From: Pseudomonadota bacterium
GTDB taxonomy: Bacteria; Pseudomonadota; Alphaproteobacteria; Acetobacterales; Acetobacteraceae
Length of the DNA: 23,766 nucleotides
Direction: 5' to 3'
NCBI GenBank assembly: GCA_021841985.1
Contig: JAKCCP010000042.1
Span: 1 to 23,766 of the forward strand
A model generated the notes under the pieces. That model saw nothing but the letters and a program-made list of their open reading frames with translations, was not told the origin of the DNA and made no database searches. The translations under genes and the position numbers were made by a program. Shown one piece after another: positions 9,831 to 20,064 of this stretch (position 1 is its first letter; the number at the start of each line of letters is the position of its first letter).

Positions 9831-10652
9831 CTAGGCGCCGGTGAAGCGGGGAGGGCGTTTTTCGCGAAAGGCGCTCCGGCCCTCGCGATAATCCGCGCTG
9901 TTGAAGCAAGCGGCGATCGCCGCCTCCAGCCCGGCCATGTCGCGGAGACCCGGATCGGCGGTCGCAGCCGCCACGGCAAGCTTGGCCGCGCGGATGGAGA
10001 GTGGCGCATTGTGGGCGATTTGCGCCGCCAAAGCCGCAGCCGCGGCGGCGAATTCGGCAACCGGGACGACGCGGTTGACGAGCCCCATGCGCAGCGCCTC
10101 GGCGGCGCCGACCCGCTCGCCGGTAAAAAGCAGCATGCACGCTTCGGCTGGCCCGACAGCGGCCACCAGGGCGCGCGTCATGTCATAGCCGTAGGCAAGG
10201 CCGAGCCTGGCCGCGGGAATGCCAAACACCGCGTCGGCCGCCGCCAACCGGAGATCGGCCGCCAGCGCGATGCCGAGCCCGCCACCCAGACAGTAGCCCC
10301 TGATGGCAGCGATCACCGGCTTCTCGAACCCCGCGAGACGCGCCCGCCCGGCCCGGGTGCGCCGCTCATAATGGCGTTGCGCCTCGGCGTCCCCGCGCTC
10401 GGCGTCGAACTGGCCGATATCGGCACCCGAGACGAACGCCCGCTCGCCCGCCCCCTCCAGCACCACCGCCCGTATCCCCGGGTCGGCGGCGAATTCTTCA
10501 AGGATGGCGGCAAGCCCGTCCCACATGTCGAGCGAGATGGCGTTGTGCTTATCCGGCTGGTTGAACACCGCATGGCCGACGCCTGCCTCCGCCCAGGCCA
10601 GCATCTTGCCCGCCGCGAAGGCCCGCACTTCCCGCCCCAATCCGTCCCGCAT
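9831..10652 (-). CDS. Crotonase-fold protein (enoyl-CoA hydratase/isomerase family), catalytic Glu pair absent
   Basis: This 273-residue protein has the crotonase superfamily layout. It has [15 protein letters not shown] near the N terminus, the oxyanion-hole region [11 protein letters not shown], and then [17 protein letters not shown] and [10 protein letters not shown]. Members act on acyl-CoA thioesters. Aligned with rat crotonase, the positions of catalytic Glu144 and Glu164 are Gly and Ala (129 and 149 counted from the first ATG). Ordinary hydratase activity is therefore unlikely, and isomerase, hydrolase, decarboxylase or non-catalytic roles remain open. I prefer the ATG at 10652, because an AGGGGG sits 7 bases before it but only 1 base before the ATG at 10658. 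It lies 72 bp after ptsN and its stop nearly touches rnhB. Confidence 0.85.
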   Translation of the reverse strand: MRDGLGREVRAFAAGKMLAWAEAGVGHAVFNQPDKHNAISLDMWDGLAAILEEFAADPGIRAVVLEGAGERAFVSGADIGQFDAERGDAEAQRHYERRTRAGRARLAGFEKPVIAAIRGYCLGGGLGIALAADLRLAAADAVFGIPAARLGLAYGYDMTRALVAAVGPAEACMLLFTGERVGAAEALRMGLVNRVVPVAEFAAAAAALAAQIAHNAPLSIRAAKLAVAAATADPGLRDMAGLEAAIAACFNSADYREGRSAFREKRPPRFTGA

Positions 10653-10724
10653 CGCCATTCCCCCTGTCGCGAGCCAAAGACTACCCGGCCACGACGAGCG
10701 ACGCTACAGGCGGGGCGAACGACT

Positions 10725-11177
10725 TCAGGCCTCGGCAGCCGTCAATATATCGTAGGCCTCGGCCTCGCTCGCAGCCTGGCGCAGGCGGCGCGCGCAGGCC
10801 GGATCGCGCATCCGGCGGGAGATCGCGGCCAGCACCGCGAGATGTTCATTCGCCGCCTGGCCTGGGATCAGCAGCAAAAACACCAGATCGACGGGCTGCT
10901 CGTCGATGGCATCGAAAGTGATGGGTGCCGCGAGCCGCGCGAACAGGCCAACGAAATTTTCCAGCCGGTCGAGGCGCGCATGCGGCAGCGCGAATCCCCG
11001 CCCGACCCCGGTCGAGCCGAGTTCCTCCCGCGCCAACAGCGCCGCCAGCACCGCCTCGCGCTCCAGCCCCGCCGATGGCGCGATGCGCCCGGCGAGATCC
11101 TGCAACAGCGCCCGCTTGTCGGCGGCGCGGAGATTGAGAATGACGCGCGCGGGCGTCAGCAGGCGCTGCAAATCCAT
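10725..11177 (-). CDS. ptsN: Nitrogen-PTS EIIA protein (PtsN family), last gene of the kdp operon
   Basis: The 150-residue protein is a single EIIA domain of the mannitol/fructose/Ntr type. The phosphorylatable histidine is His66 in GFALPHARLD, preceded by the family motif REELGSTGVG. Such proteins take phosphate from NPr (PtsO) and act as regulators rather than sugar transporters. Its ATG is 3 bases after the kdpE stop, so the two are almost certainly co-transcribed. In E. coli, unphosphorylated EIIANtr is reported to bind KdpD and raise kdp expression, and PTS(Ntr) also affects kdp in rhizobia. The position here suggests dedication to potassium control. A separate rpoN-linked ptsN copy may exist elsewhere, so calling this one a paralogue is inference. 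Confidence 0.9.
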   Translation of the reverse strand: MDLQRLLTPARVILNLRAADKRALLQDLAGRIAPSAGLEREAVLAALLAREELGSTGVGRGFALPHARLDRLENFVGLFARLAAPITFDAIDEQPVDLVFLLLIPGQAANEHLAVLAAISRRMRDPACARRLRQAASEAEAYDILTAAEA

Positions 11178-11180
11178 CGC

Positions 11181-11918
11181 TCAGGCCCCGCACTCAGGGT
11201 TGGGAGAATCGCCGGCGACCTCCTCGGGTTCGACCAGATGCAGCCGATAGCCGACGCCGGTTTCGGTCTGAATATAGACCGGGCGCTCCGGCGACAACTC
11301 GATTTTGCGGCGCAGCGTGCGGATATAGATGCGCAGATACTGCACATCGGTCTCGCCCCCCCAGACCTCGCGCAGGATCATGCCATGCGTCAGCACTTTG
11401 CCGGCATGGGCGGCGAGCAGCCGCAGGAGGTCATATTCGCGGGGCGAGAATTTCACCTCCCGCCCACGCACCGTGACGATCCGGCGCACCAGATCGATCG
11501 TCAGATCGCCCGAACGAAAAATCGGCATCTCGCCCTGCCGCTGCAATTGATGGCGCTGCGCGGCGCGGAGACGGGCGAGCAATTCATCGATGCCAAAGGG
11601 CTTGGTGACATAGTCATCGGCCCCGGCATCGAGTGCGGCCACCTTGGCGATCTCGGCGCCACGGCTCGAAAGCACGATGATCGGCACGGCGAGCCCGGCC
11701 ACGCGGGCCTGCCGGATCACCTCCAGCCCATCGAGATCGGGCAGGCCAAGATCGAGCACGACGAGATCGGCGCCGTGGCGGCGGATCACGGCGAGCGCGC
11801 CAGCCCCGGTCTCGGCCTCCGAAAGCACGTAGCCCTGGGCCGCGAGCCCGGCGCGGAGAAAACGGCGGATCGCCGGCTCGTCATCGACGATCAGCACGCG
11901 CGGCGCCCCGCCGGTCAT
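11181..11918 (-). CDS. kdpE: KdpE, response regulator of potassium-uptake genes
   Basis: KdpE is an OmpR/PhoB-type regulator that is phosphorylated by KdpD and activates kdpFABC. The 245-residue product starts its receiver domain with VLIVDDEPAIRRF. The phospho-acceptor is Asp56 in LVVLDLGLPDLDG and the conserved lysine lies in YVTKPFG. The winged-helix DNA-binding domain follows from about residue 130, with FSPREYDLLRLLAAHAGKV and YLRIYIRTLRRKIE. The C terminus ends GVGYRLHLVEPEE plus a short tail. Its ATG overlaps the kdpD stop in an ATGA, a sign of translational coupling, and ptsN follows after 3 bases. Confidence 0.97.
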   Translation of the reverse strand: MTGGAPRVLIVDDEPAIRRFLRAGLAAQGYVLSEAETGAGALAVIRRHGADLVVLDLGLPDLDGLEVIRQARVAGLAVPIIVLSSRGAEIAKVAALDAGADDYVTKPFGIDELLARLRAAQRHQLQRQGEMPIFRSGDLTIDLVRRIVTVRGREVKFSPREYDLLRLLAAHAGKVLTHGMILREVWGGETDVQYLRIYIRTLRRKIELSPERPVYIQTETGVGYRLHLVEPEEVAGDSPNPECGA

Positions 11919-14629
11919 GCCTCCCCCTCGGGCTGCGGCTCGGTTTCGACGGGAACCGGCAAGGCGAGGGTGAAAACCGCGCCGCTCCGGTCGGGACGGT
12001 TGGCAACGCTGATCGTGCCGCCCATCGCCTCCATGAAGCCGCGGCAGATCGCAAGCCCCAACCCAGTGCCGGCGCGACGCTGGTCGGCCCCTCGGGCGCG
12101 ATAGAACTTGTCGAACACGCGCTCAAGATCGCCGGGCGGAATGCCCTCGCCCTCGTCGCTCACCTCGATCAGCACCCGCGCCCCCTCGCGCCGGGCGCCG
12201 AGGGTGATCGTGGTGCCGGACGGGGCGTATTTGGCGGCGTTGTCGAGCAGATTGAACAGCACCTGCTCGAACAGCACCACGTCGATCTCGAGCATCGGCA
12301 AATCGGGCGGCAGATCGACCACCACCCGGTGCGAAGCCAGCAGTTTTTCGGCCCGCCTGAGCACCGCGCCGGCGATATCGGAGAGATCGGCGCGTTCCAG
12401 GCTCGGGCCGACGCGCCCGGCCTCGAGCCGGGTCATGTCGAGAAGATTGCCGATGAAGCGGTTGAGCCGCTCCGCCTCCTCCAGAATGGTGCGCAACAAC
12501 CCCTCGCGTACCGCGGGTTCCAGCACGCCGTCGGTGGAAGCCAGGCTGCTCGCCGAGCCGATGATCGAGGCGAGCGGCGTGCGCAGATCGTGCGAAATCG
12601 AGGTGAGAAGGGCGGCGCGCAGGCGATCGGAGAGGGCGGCGAGGCGGGCGCGTTCGACATCCTCGGCGAGTTTCACCCGCTCGATGGCGAGGGCCGCCTG
12701 GTCGGAGAGCGCATGCAAAAGCCGCATCTGATCGGGGCTGAGCGCCGGGGCGGGGTCGTCGCGGTCGATGCCGACGACGCCGAGCGGGCCACGCCCGGTG
12801 CGCATCGGCAAAAACAGCCAGCGCGCGCCAGGCAGCGTATCGGCGCCGCGCCCGGCGGCGCGATTATGCTGAAAACACCATTTCGCCGCCGCCAGATCGG
12901 CCGCTTCCAGCATGTCCTCGGGCGGATAGCCGGCGCGCACCGCAAGCTCCGCCCCTTCCGGTAACACCAGCACGACGCGCACCTTGAGCATCAGGGCGAT
13001 CTGATGCGCCGTCGCCCACAAGAGATCATCGAGATCGACCGCGACGGCGAGCTTGCGGCTGAACTGATAAAGCTCCTCGGTGGTCTTGGCCCGCGCCCGC
13101 GCGGTAATCGCCTGTGCGCGCACCCGCGCGGTGAGGTTGCTCGCGATCACCGCCACCACCGCGAAGAAAAACAGCGCGACGACGTTCTCGGGATCTTCGA
13201 TGGTGAACGTGTAGAGGGGTGGCAGAAAAAAGAAATTATAGGCAAGCACCGAGACGAGACAGGCGAAGAGTGCGGGAAACAGCCCATAGGTGATCGCCGT
13301 GACGAGAACCGCGGTGAGGAACACCAGCGCCACGTCCGAGACCGCGAGCACATGGCGCAGCACCATCGCGACGGCGAGCCCGGCGGCGACAAAAGCGATG
13401 CTGCCGCCATAGCTCCGGAGATCGAGCGGTCGGCGCGGCGCGGCGGCGGGCTTCCCCATGCCTTTTGGCGCGTCCGCCGAGGCCTCGGGGGCGGCGGCGA
13501 GGAGATGGATGTTGATCTCGCCGGCCTTGGCGATCAGCCGCCGCTCGACCCGGCCATGCAGCAGGTTCCGCCACCCCGCGCGGCGCGATCTGGCGACGAT
13601 GACATGGGTGAAATTATTCGCCCGTGCATAGTCGAGGACGGTATCGGCGACGTCCTCGCCAGGGATCGTCACCGCCTCGGCGCCGAGCCGCTCAGCCAGG
13701 CGCAAGGCCTCGGCGATGCGGTCCTGGGCACTTTCGCCGAGCCGGGGCAGGCGGGCGGTTTCCACATGCAGCGCGGTCCAAGGTACCCGCATGCGATCGG
13801 CGAAGCGGCGCGCGTGCCGCACCACCGCGCTCGCCGCCAGGTTGTCGTCGATGCAGACCAACACCCGCTCGCCCGCCGCCCAGGGACCGGGAATGGCGTG
13901 GCTCTGCATATAGTTGACCATCTGCGCATCGACGCGCTGAGCGGTGCGGCGCAGCGCCAGCTCGCGCAAGGCGGCGAGATTGCCGGGCCGGAAATAATGC
14001 GTGATCGCGCGCGCCGCCTGCTGCGGCACATAGACCTTGCCGTCCTTGAGGCGCTGGATCAGATCCTCAGGCGTGAGATCGATCAGCTCGATCTCATCGG
14101 CGCGGTCGATGATATTGTCCGGCACCGTCTCGCGCACCCGCACATGGGTGATCTGCGCCACGACATCAGTGAGGCTCTCGACGTGCTGAATATTGAGCGT
14201 GGTATAGACATCGATGCCAGCCTCCAGCAGTTCCTCGACATCCATGTAGCGTTTGGCATGACGGCTGCCCGGCGCGTTGGTATGGGCGAGTTCATCGACC
14301 AGCACGAGCGCCGGGCGGCGGGCGAGGATGGCATCGAGATCCATCTCCGCCAGGGTATGGCCCATATAGGTGACTTGCCGGCGCGGGATCACCGGCAGGC
14401 CGCGCAGCAGCGCCTCGGTCTCGGCGCGGCCATGCGTCTCGACGACGCCGATGACGACATCGACGCCCTCGCGCAGCCGTGCCCGCGCCGAGGTCAGCAT
14501 TTCGAAGGTTTTGCCCACGCCGGGCGCGGCACCGAGAAAGAGCTTGAGCCGCCCGCGCCCGGGCTGCCCGACAGCCTCGAGCAGGGCCTCGGGCGAGGGT
14601 CTTCCGTCCCGGTTCAGAGCCTCCGCCAT
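11915..14629 (-). CDS. kdpD: KdpD, potassium-sensing membrane histidine kinase
   Basis: The 904-residue protein has full KdpD architecture. The N-terminal KdpD domain carries the Walker A motif GAAPGVGKT at 33-41 and LVLVDELAHTNAPGSRH near 113-128. A universal-stress-protein-like domain follows at about 255-380 (ERVLVCIDDNLAASAVVRHA). Four closely spaced membrane spans lie at about 405-500. A GAF-like domain comes next, then the dimerisation box SISHDLRTPLASIIG with phospho-acceptor His680. The ATPase motifs are NLLDNAAKYAP, DEGEGIP and GTGLGLAI. It senses low K+ or osmotic stress and phosphorylates KdpE. It starts 42 bases after kdpC, with only a weak ribosome-binding site and a hairpin in the gap, so lower expression than the pump genes is plausible. 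Confidence 0.97.
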   Translation of the reverse strand: MAEALNRDGRPSPEALLEAVGQPGRGRLKLFLGAAPGVGKTFEMLTSARARLREGVDVVIGVVETHGRAETEALLRGLPVIPRRQVTYMGHTLAEMDLDAILARRPALVLVDELAHTNAPGSRHAKRYMDVEELLEAGIDVYTTLNIQHVESLTDVVAQITHVRVRETVPDNIIDRADEIELIDLTPEDLIQRLKDGKVYVPQQAARAITHYFRPGNLAALRELALRRTAQRVDAQMVNYMQSHAIPGPWAAGERVLVCIDDNLAASAVVRHARRFADRMRVPWTALHVETARLPRLGESAQDRIAEALRLAERLGAEAVTIPGEDVADTVLDYARANNFTHVIVARSRRAGWRNLLHGRVERRLIAKAGEINIHLLAAAPEASADAPKGMGKPAAAPRRPLDLRSYGGSIAFVAAGLAVAMVLRHVLAVSDVALVFLTAVLVTAITYGLFPALFACLVSVLAYNFFFLPPLYTFTIEDPENVVALFFFAVVAVIASNLTARVRAQAITARARAKTTEELYQFSRKLAVAVDLDDLLWATAHQIALMLKVRVVLVLPEGAELAVRAGYPPEDMLEAADLAAAKWCFQHNRAAGRGADTLPGARWLFLPMRTGRGPLGVVGIDRDDPAPALSPDQMRLLHALSDQAALAIERVKLAEDVERARLAALSDRLRAALLTSISHDLRTPLASIIGSASSLASTDGVLEPAVREGLLRTILEEAERLNRFIGNLLDMTRLEAGRVGPSLERADLSDIAGAVLRRAEKLLASHRVVVDLPPDLPMLEIDVVLFEQVLFNLLDNAAKYAPSGTTITLGARREGARVLIEVSDEGEGIPPGDLERVFDKFYRARGADQRRAGTGLGLAICRGFMEAMGGTISVANRPDRSGAVFTLALPVPVETEPQPEGEA

Positions 14630-14639
14630 GGCGATTGTT

Positions 14640-14666
14640 TTGCGCGCCCCGGCCCCTCGGGCGCAA
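14640..14666 (-). other. Hairpin in the kdpC-kdpD gap
   Basis: On the minus strand TTGCG (14666-14662) pairs with CGCAA (14644-14640), and an inner CCCG/CGGG stem closes a 6-base loop, with a 3-base bulge between the two. It lies between the kdpC stop and the kdpD start and is not followed by a T-run. It could reduce readthrough or set an mRNA processing point between pump genes and sensor gene. Confidence 0.35.
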
Positions 14667-14671
14667 GTTCC

Positions 14672-15274
14672 TTAATGCCCGAGCGCATCAAGTGCGAGGT
14701 TGAGCTCCAGCACATTGACATGCGGCTCGCCAAGGACGCCCGCCAGCCGGTCGGTGATCTGGGATTGCACCAGCTGACGCACCCGCTCCTCCGCCAGCCC
14801 CCGCGCCTTGGCCACGCGCGGCACCTGAAACAGCGCGCCGGCCGGCGTGATATCGGGATCAAGCCCCGAGGCCGAGCTGGTGACGAGATCGACCGGAACG
14901 GGCGTGCCGGGGTTCTGGGCGGCGAGCGTCGCCGCGTCGCCCTTCACGCGATCAACCAGCGCCTTCGCGGTGGGCCCGAGATTGGAGCCCGTGGAGTTGT
15001 CGGCGGCATAGGGCACCGGAATGGTTTTACTCGGATCCTTGGGATCCGTCTCGGTGGTCGCCGACGGGCGGCCGTGGAAGTATTTGTCGGAGGCGAAGTT
15101 CTGACCGATCAGGGCCGAGCCGATCACCTTGCCGTTCCGCTGGATCAGGCTCCCATTCGCCTGATGGGGAAAGACCATCTGGGCGATGCCGGTGATCGCC
15201 ATCGGGTAGGCGAGGCCCGTGATGACGGTCATGATGACGGTCATCAGGATGGCGGGGCGCAAATGCTTCATCAT
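14672..15274 (-). CDS. kdpC: KdpC, small subunit of the K+-transporting KdpFABC ATPase
   Basis: KdpC has one membrane span and a periplasmic domain. It stabilises the KdpFABC complex and raises its K+ affinity. The 200-residue product begins [20 protein letters not shown], with the single span at about 9-33. Family motifs follow: [26 protein letters not shown] and SASGLDPDI, then a C-terminal [22 protein letters not shown] chose the ATG at 15274 because GAGGAG lies 7 bases upstream. A GTG at 15289 that overlaps the kdpB stop is less likely. It overlaps no neighbour but is tightly packed behind kdpB. Confidence 0.97.
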   Translation of the reverse strand: MMKHLRPAILMTVIMTVITGLAYPMAITGIAQMVFPHQANGSLIQRNGKVIGSALIGQNFASDKYFHGRPSATTETDPKDPSKTIPVPYAADNSTGSNLGPTAKALVDRVKGDAATLAAQNPGTPVPVDLVTSSASGLDPDITPAGALFQVPRVAKARGLAEERVRQLVQSQITDRLAGVLGEPHVNVLELNLALDALGH

Positions 15275-15285
15275 GGGGGGTCTCC

Positions 15286-17409
<2,124 letters not shown>

Positions 17410-17424
17410 AAAAATGCCCCTGAC

Positions 17425-19152
17425 TCAGTAGAGTGTGCCCTGTTGCAGAGCAAACTGCTCGACAACCGGCCCGAGAGAAACCGCGGGAAAGTAGATCAGC
17501 CCACCGGTGATGAGGATCACGCCGATCACCAGGCCGACGAAGAGCGGGCTGGTGGTGGGAAACGTCCCAAGCGAGGCGGGGACGATCTTCTTGCGCGCCA
17601 GCGAGCCCGCTACCGCCAGCATCGGCACGATCACCAGGAAGCGGCCGATAAACATCGCCAAGCCCAGGGTGGTATTCCAGAATGGCGTGTTGGCGGAAAG
17701 ACCGGCGAAGGCACTGCCATTATTGGCGGTTGCCGAGTCATAGGCATAGAGCATCTCGCTGAAGCCGTGCGGCCCGGCATTTGATATCCCGGCAAGCCCG
17801 GCGGGCACGACCGCGGCGAGCGCGGTGAAACCGAGGACCGAAATCGGCAATATCAGGATGGCAAGCATGGCCATCTTGACCTCCTTCGCCTCCAGCTTCT
17901 TGCCAAGATACTCTGGCGTGCGCCCGACCATCAGCCCGGCTATGAACATCGCCACGATGACGAACAGCAACATGCCGTAGAGACCGGAACCGACGCCACC
18001 AAAAATAATCTCACCCAGCATCATGTTGACCATCGGCACGGCGCCAGCGAGCGGGAGCAAGCTGTCATGCATGGTGTTCACCGCGCCGCACGACGTGTCG
18101 GTGGTGACGGTCGTGAAAAGCGCCGAATTGGCAATGCCGAAGCGGACCTCCTTGCCCTCCATGTTCCCGCCTGACTGCAAGTCTCCCGCGGACTGATCGA
18201 CATGGAACGCCGCGAACGCCGGATTCCCGTGACTTTCGACCGCGTAGGCGATCGCCGTGCCGGCCAGGAAAAGCAGAAACATGGCGGCGAAGATGGCCCA
18301 GCCCTGCCGCTGGTTACCGACCATCCGGCCGAAGACATTGGTCAGTCCCGCGCCGATCGAAATTATCAGCAACATCTCGATGAAGTTGGTCAGCGCCGTC
18401 GGGTTCTCGTACGGATGGGCGGAATTGGCGTTGAAAAATCCCCCGCCATTGGTTCCCAGCAATTTGATGACTTCCTGGGACGCCACGGGCCCCTGGGCGA
18501 TGAGCTGCTTGCCACCCTCCAGCGTCGTTGCGTCGGTATAGGCGCTGAAGTTCTGCGGCATGCCCTGCCAGACGAAGAACAGCGCCACGACGACCGAGAT
18601 CGGCAGCAGGACATAGAGAACGGAACGGGTGAGATCGACCCAGAAATTGCCGATGCCCTGCGCCGACCGGCGCGCGAAACCGCGGATCAGGGCGATGGCA
18701 AGCGCGATGCCGGTGGCGGCGGAAACGAAGTTGTGCACCGCAAGCCCGGCCATCTGGGTGAGATAGCTCATGGTCTGCTCGGGCACATAGGATTGCCAGT
18801 TGGTGTTGGTGACGAAGCTGACCGAGGTGTTGAATGCCAGATCCGGGCCGACAGCCGCCTGGCCCTGCGGATTGAGCGGTAGCATTGCCTGTAGCCGTTG
18901 CAGGCCATAGAGCACGACGAAGCCCACGAAGCTGAATGCCAGCGTGGCAATGGCGTAGCTCACCCAGTGCTGTTCAGATTTTTCATCGACGCCGCAAAGC
19001 CAGTAGATGGCGCGTTCCAGTGGACGCAGGACGGGCGACAGGAAAGTCCGCTCGCCGTTGAAGACGCGCGTCATGTAGCCGCCGAACGGTCTGGTCAACG
19101 GGATCACCAGAACGGAGAAGAGCGCGATTTGCAGCCAGCCGTTGAAAGTCAT
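17425..19152 (-). CDS. kdpA: KdpA, K+-channel-like subunit of KdpFABC
   Basis: The 575-residue polytopic inner-membrane protein is the K+-binding, channel-related subunit. Four degenerate selectivity-filter repeats are visible: NTNWQSY (about 115-121), [19 protein letters not shown] (about 230-248), TDTSCGAVN (about 345-353) and NNGSAFAG (about 465-472). About ten hydrophobic spans surround them. The length matches the family. AAGGAG, which overlaps the kdpF stop codon, precedes the ATG at 19152 by 9 bases, so translation of kdpF and kdpA is probably coupled. Confidence 0.98.
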   Translation of the reverse strand: MTFNGWLQIALFSVLVIPLTRPFGGYMTRVFNGERTFLSPVLRPLERAIYWLCGVDEKSEQHWVSYAIATLAFSFVGFVVLYGLQRLQAMLPLNPQGQAAVGPDLAFNTSVSFVTNTNWQSYVPEQTMSYLTQMAGLAVHNFVSAATGIALAIALIRGFARRSAQGIGNFWVDLTRSVLYVLLPISVVVALFFVWQGMPQNFSAYTDATTLEGGKQLIAQGPVASQEVIKLLGTNGGGFFNANSAHPYENPTALTNFIEMLLIISIGAGLTNVFGRMVGNQRQGWAIFAAMFLLFLAGTAIAYAVESHGNPAFAAFHVDQSAGDLQSGGNMEGKEVRFGIANSALFTTVTTDTSCGAVNTMHDSLLPLAGAVPMVNMMLGEIIFGGVGSGLYGMLLFVIVAMFIAGLMVGRTPEYLGKKLEAKEVKMAMLAILILPISVLGFTALAAVVPAGLAGISNAGPHGFSEMLYAYDSATANNGSAFAGLSANTPFWNTTLGLAMFIGRFLVIVPMLAVAGSLARKKIVPASLGTFPTTSPLFVGLVIGVILITGGLIYFPAVSLGPVVEQFALQQGTLY

Positions 19153-19165
19153 TCTGGCAATCTCC

Positions 19166-19255
19166 TTAGAACCGCTCGGGGCGGATCAGGGCATAGACGA
19201 GATAGACGAGCAGGCCGACCGTGACGATCGCACCAAGCGCATAATCGAAGGTCAT
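19166..19255 (-). CDS. kdpF: KdpF, 29-residue stabilising subunit of KdpFABC
   Basis: This short frame encodes a single-span peptide beginning [14 protein letters not shown] and ending [14 protein letters not shown], which is the KdpF pattern (a hydrophobic helix, then YLVYAL and a short basic-acidic tail). In E. coli, KdpF stabilises the purified pump in a lipid-like way. A GAGGG lies 7 bases before its ATG, and its stop codon is fused to the kdpA ribosome-binding site (TAAGGAG). It is easily missed because of its size. Confidence 0.95.
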   Translation of the reverse strand: MTFDYALGAIVTVGLLVYLVYALIRPERF

Positions 19256-19265
19256 CGCATGGCCC

Positions 19266-19349
19266 TCAAAGATGATCGCAGGCGAAGACGTAGAGCACAC
19301 AGGCACCCAGAAACGCCGCACCGATCAAGAGATAGATTACATCGAACAT
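19266..19349 (-). CDS. 27-residue membrane peptide at the head of the kdp operon
   Basis: This frame starts MFDVIYLLIGAAFLGAC and ends YVFACDHL. A GAGGA sits 9 bases before the ATG. The stop lies 10 bases before kdpF. The peptide is one hydrophobic span of about 20 residues with an acidic residue near each end and two cysteines facing a short CDHL tail. From memory, small single-span peptides ending in a similar C-[DE]-R-L tail occur upstream of kdpF in other bacteria, which would argue that it is a real gene. I could not search to confirm this. It may be an accessory subunit of the pump or a leader peptide for translational coupling. No function is established. Confidence 0.7.
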   Translation of the reverse strand: MFDVIYLLIGAAFLGACVLYVFACDHL

Positions 19350-19437
19350 ATGACTGGTCCTCGCTACGCCGCGCTGATGACGGTTCTAGCCATTCGGCGC
19401 AGGAAAAACCCTCCGCCGATGAGCCGCGGTGAAATTG

Positions 19438-19495
19438 ATCATAACTAGCCGACAATATAAATTCCATGCTGCCTAGGTGTCCGGGATATAAATTC
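19438..19495 (-). promoter_or_regulatory. Candidate kdp control region: paired AT-rich direct repeats and a -10-like box
   Basis: ATATAAATTC occurs twice on the plus strand (19455-19464 and 19486-19495), a spacing of 31 bp or about three helical turns. On the minus strand each reads GAATTTATAT and contains TTTATA, which also occurs in the E. coli KdpE site upstream of kdpFABC. A TATGAT -10-like box (19443-19438) lies just downstream with no good -35 match, as expected for an activator-dependent promoter. The predicted leader to the first kdp ORF would be about 80 bases. Confidence 0.5.
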
Positions 19496-19579
19496 GTCAT
19501 ATACGCCGCATGATCACAGGCCTCAAAATACGGCGATTCCGCGGGTTTCCCGTGATTTGGTAGGCCGTGCGATCACCGC

Positions 19580-19774
19580 TTAATGGCGTACATCGAATGC
19601 CAACAGCAGCAAATTGACCACGAGCGCAACCCCGAGACACGCAGCGATCGCCATGCCGATTTCCCACAGCACGACGCCAGGAGCGTTCCTGTCCGCGGCT
19701 TTTCTTCTGGACGCAGGGCGCCGTTTCCGCCCGCCAGAGGTCAAAATCGAGGCTGCGAACTCGCGGAGGGACAT
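19580..19774 (-). CDS. 64-residue single-span membrane protein, function unknown
   Basis: I do not recognise this protein. From ATG at 19774 it reads MSLREFAASILTSG, then a strongly basic stretch (GRKRRPASRRKAADR, residues 15-29). One clear membrane helix follows at about 39-59 (IGMAIAACLGVALVVNLLLL), with a short FDVRH tail. The basic segment before the helix predicts the N terminus in the cytoplasm. A CGGGAG lies 8 bases upstream of the ATG, which supports this start over an upstream in-frame ATG at 19831. It points the same way as kdp and ends 230 bp before the first kdp frame. It could be an independent gene or a distant first member of that transcription unit. Confidence 0.5.
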   Translation of the reverse strand: MSLREFAASILTSGGRKRRPASRRKAADRNAPGVVLWEIGMAIAACLGVALVVNLLLLAFDVRH

Positions 19775-20064
19775 TGATCGAGGCTCCCGTGGGTGGTCAT
19801 CCGCGCCCCAACGCGCGCGGCGAGGATGCAATCCCCCATTAGGAGATCAGGGCATATAAATGCCATAAGGAACGAACGCACCGGATATAGTCGTCGCCTA
19901 TAGAGATATGAATGCGCGCGGCGCATGAGCGCTCTGGATTTTATATGCGGTTCCTCCGAATCTATTGGCGCCGGGCACGGAATGCCGCCGCCGTATCACC
20001 GTCGGCCGAGAAACTGACGCGCCCGGAACAACCGCACCATATCCAGACGATAGGGAACCGCGAC
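19775..20064. other. 290-bp intergenic region between the 64-residue gene and the SOUL-like gene
   Basis: I see no convincing gene here. The stretch divides divergent genes and so should hold promoters for both. It contains AT-rich motifs resembling the kdp repeats: GGCATATAAATGCC (19851-19864, an imperfect palindrome) and TTTTATATGC (19937-19946), the reverse orientation of the same GCATATAAA core. No convincing -35/-10 pair stood out. Confidence 0.5.

Noticed and set aside
9624..12104. Plus-strand open frame of 826 codons opposite the crotonase, ptsN and kdpE genes
   Set aside because: It runs opposite several independent real genes and through intergenic gaps, as expected from GC-rich third-position bias, not from a gene.
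19912..20064. Longer start for the SOUL-like protein at 19912
   Set aside because: The added 51 residues are arginine-rich and unlike the family, and overlap AT-rich promoter-like sequence; the ATG at 20065 has a good ribosome-binding site.
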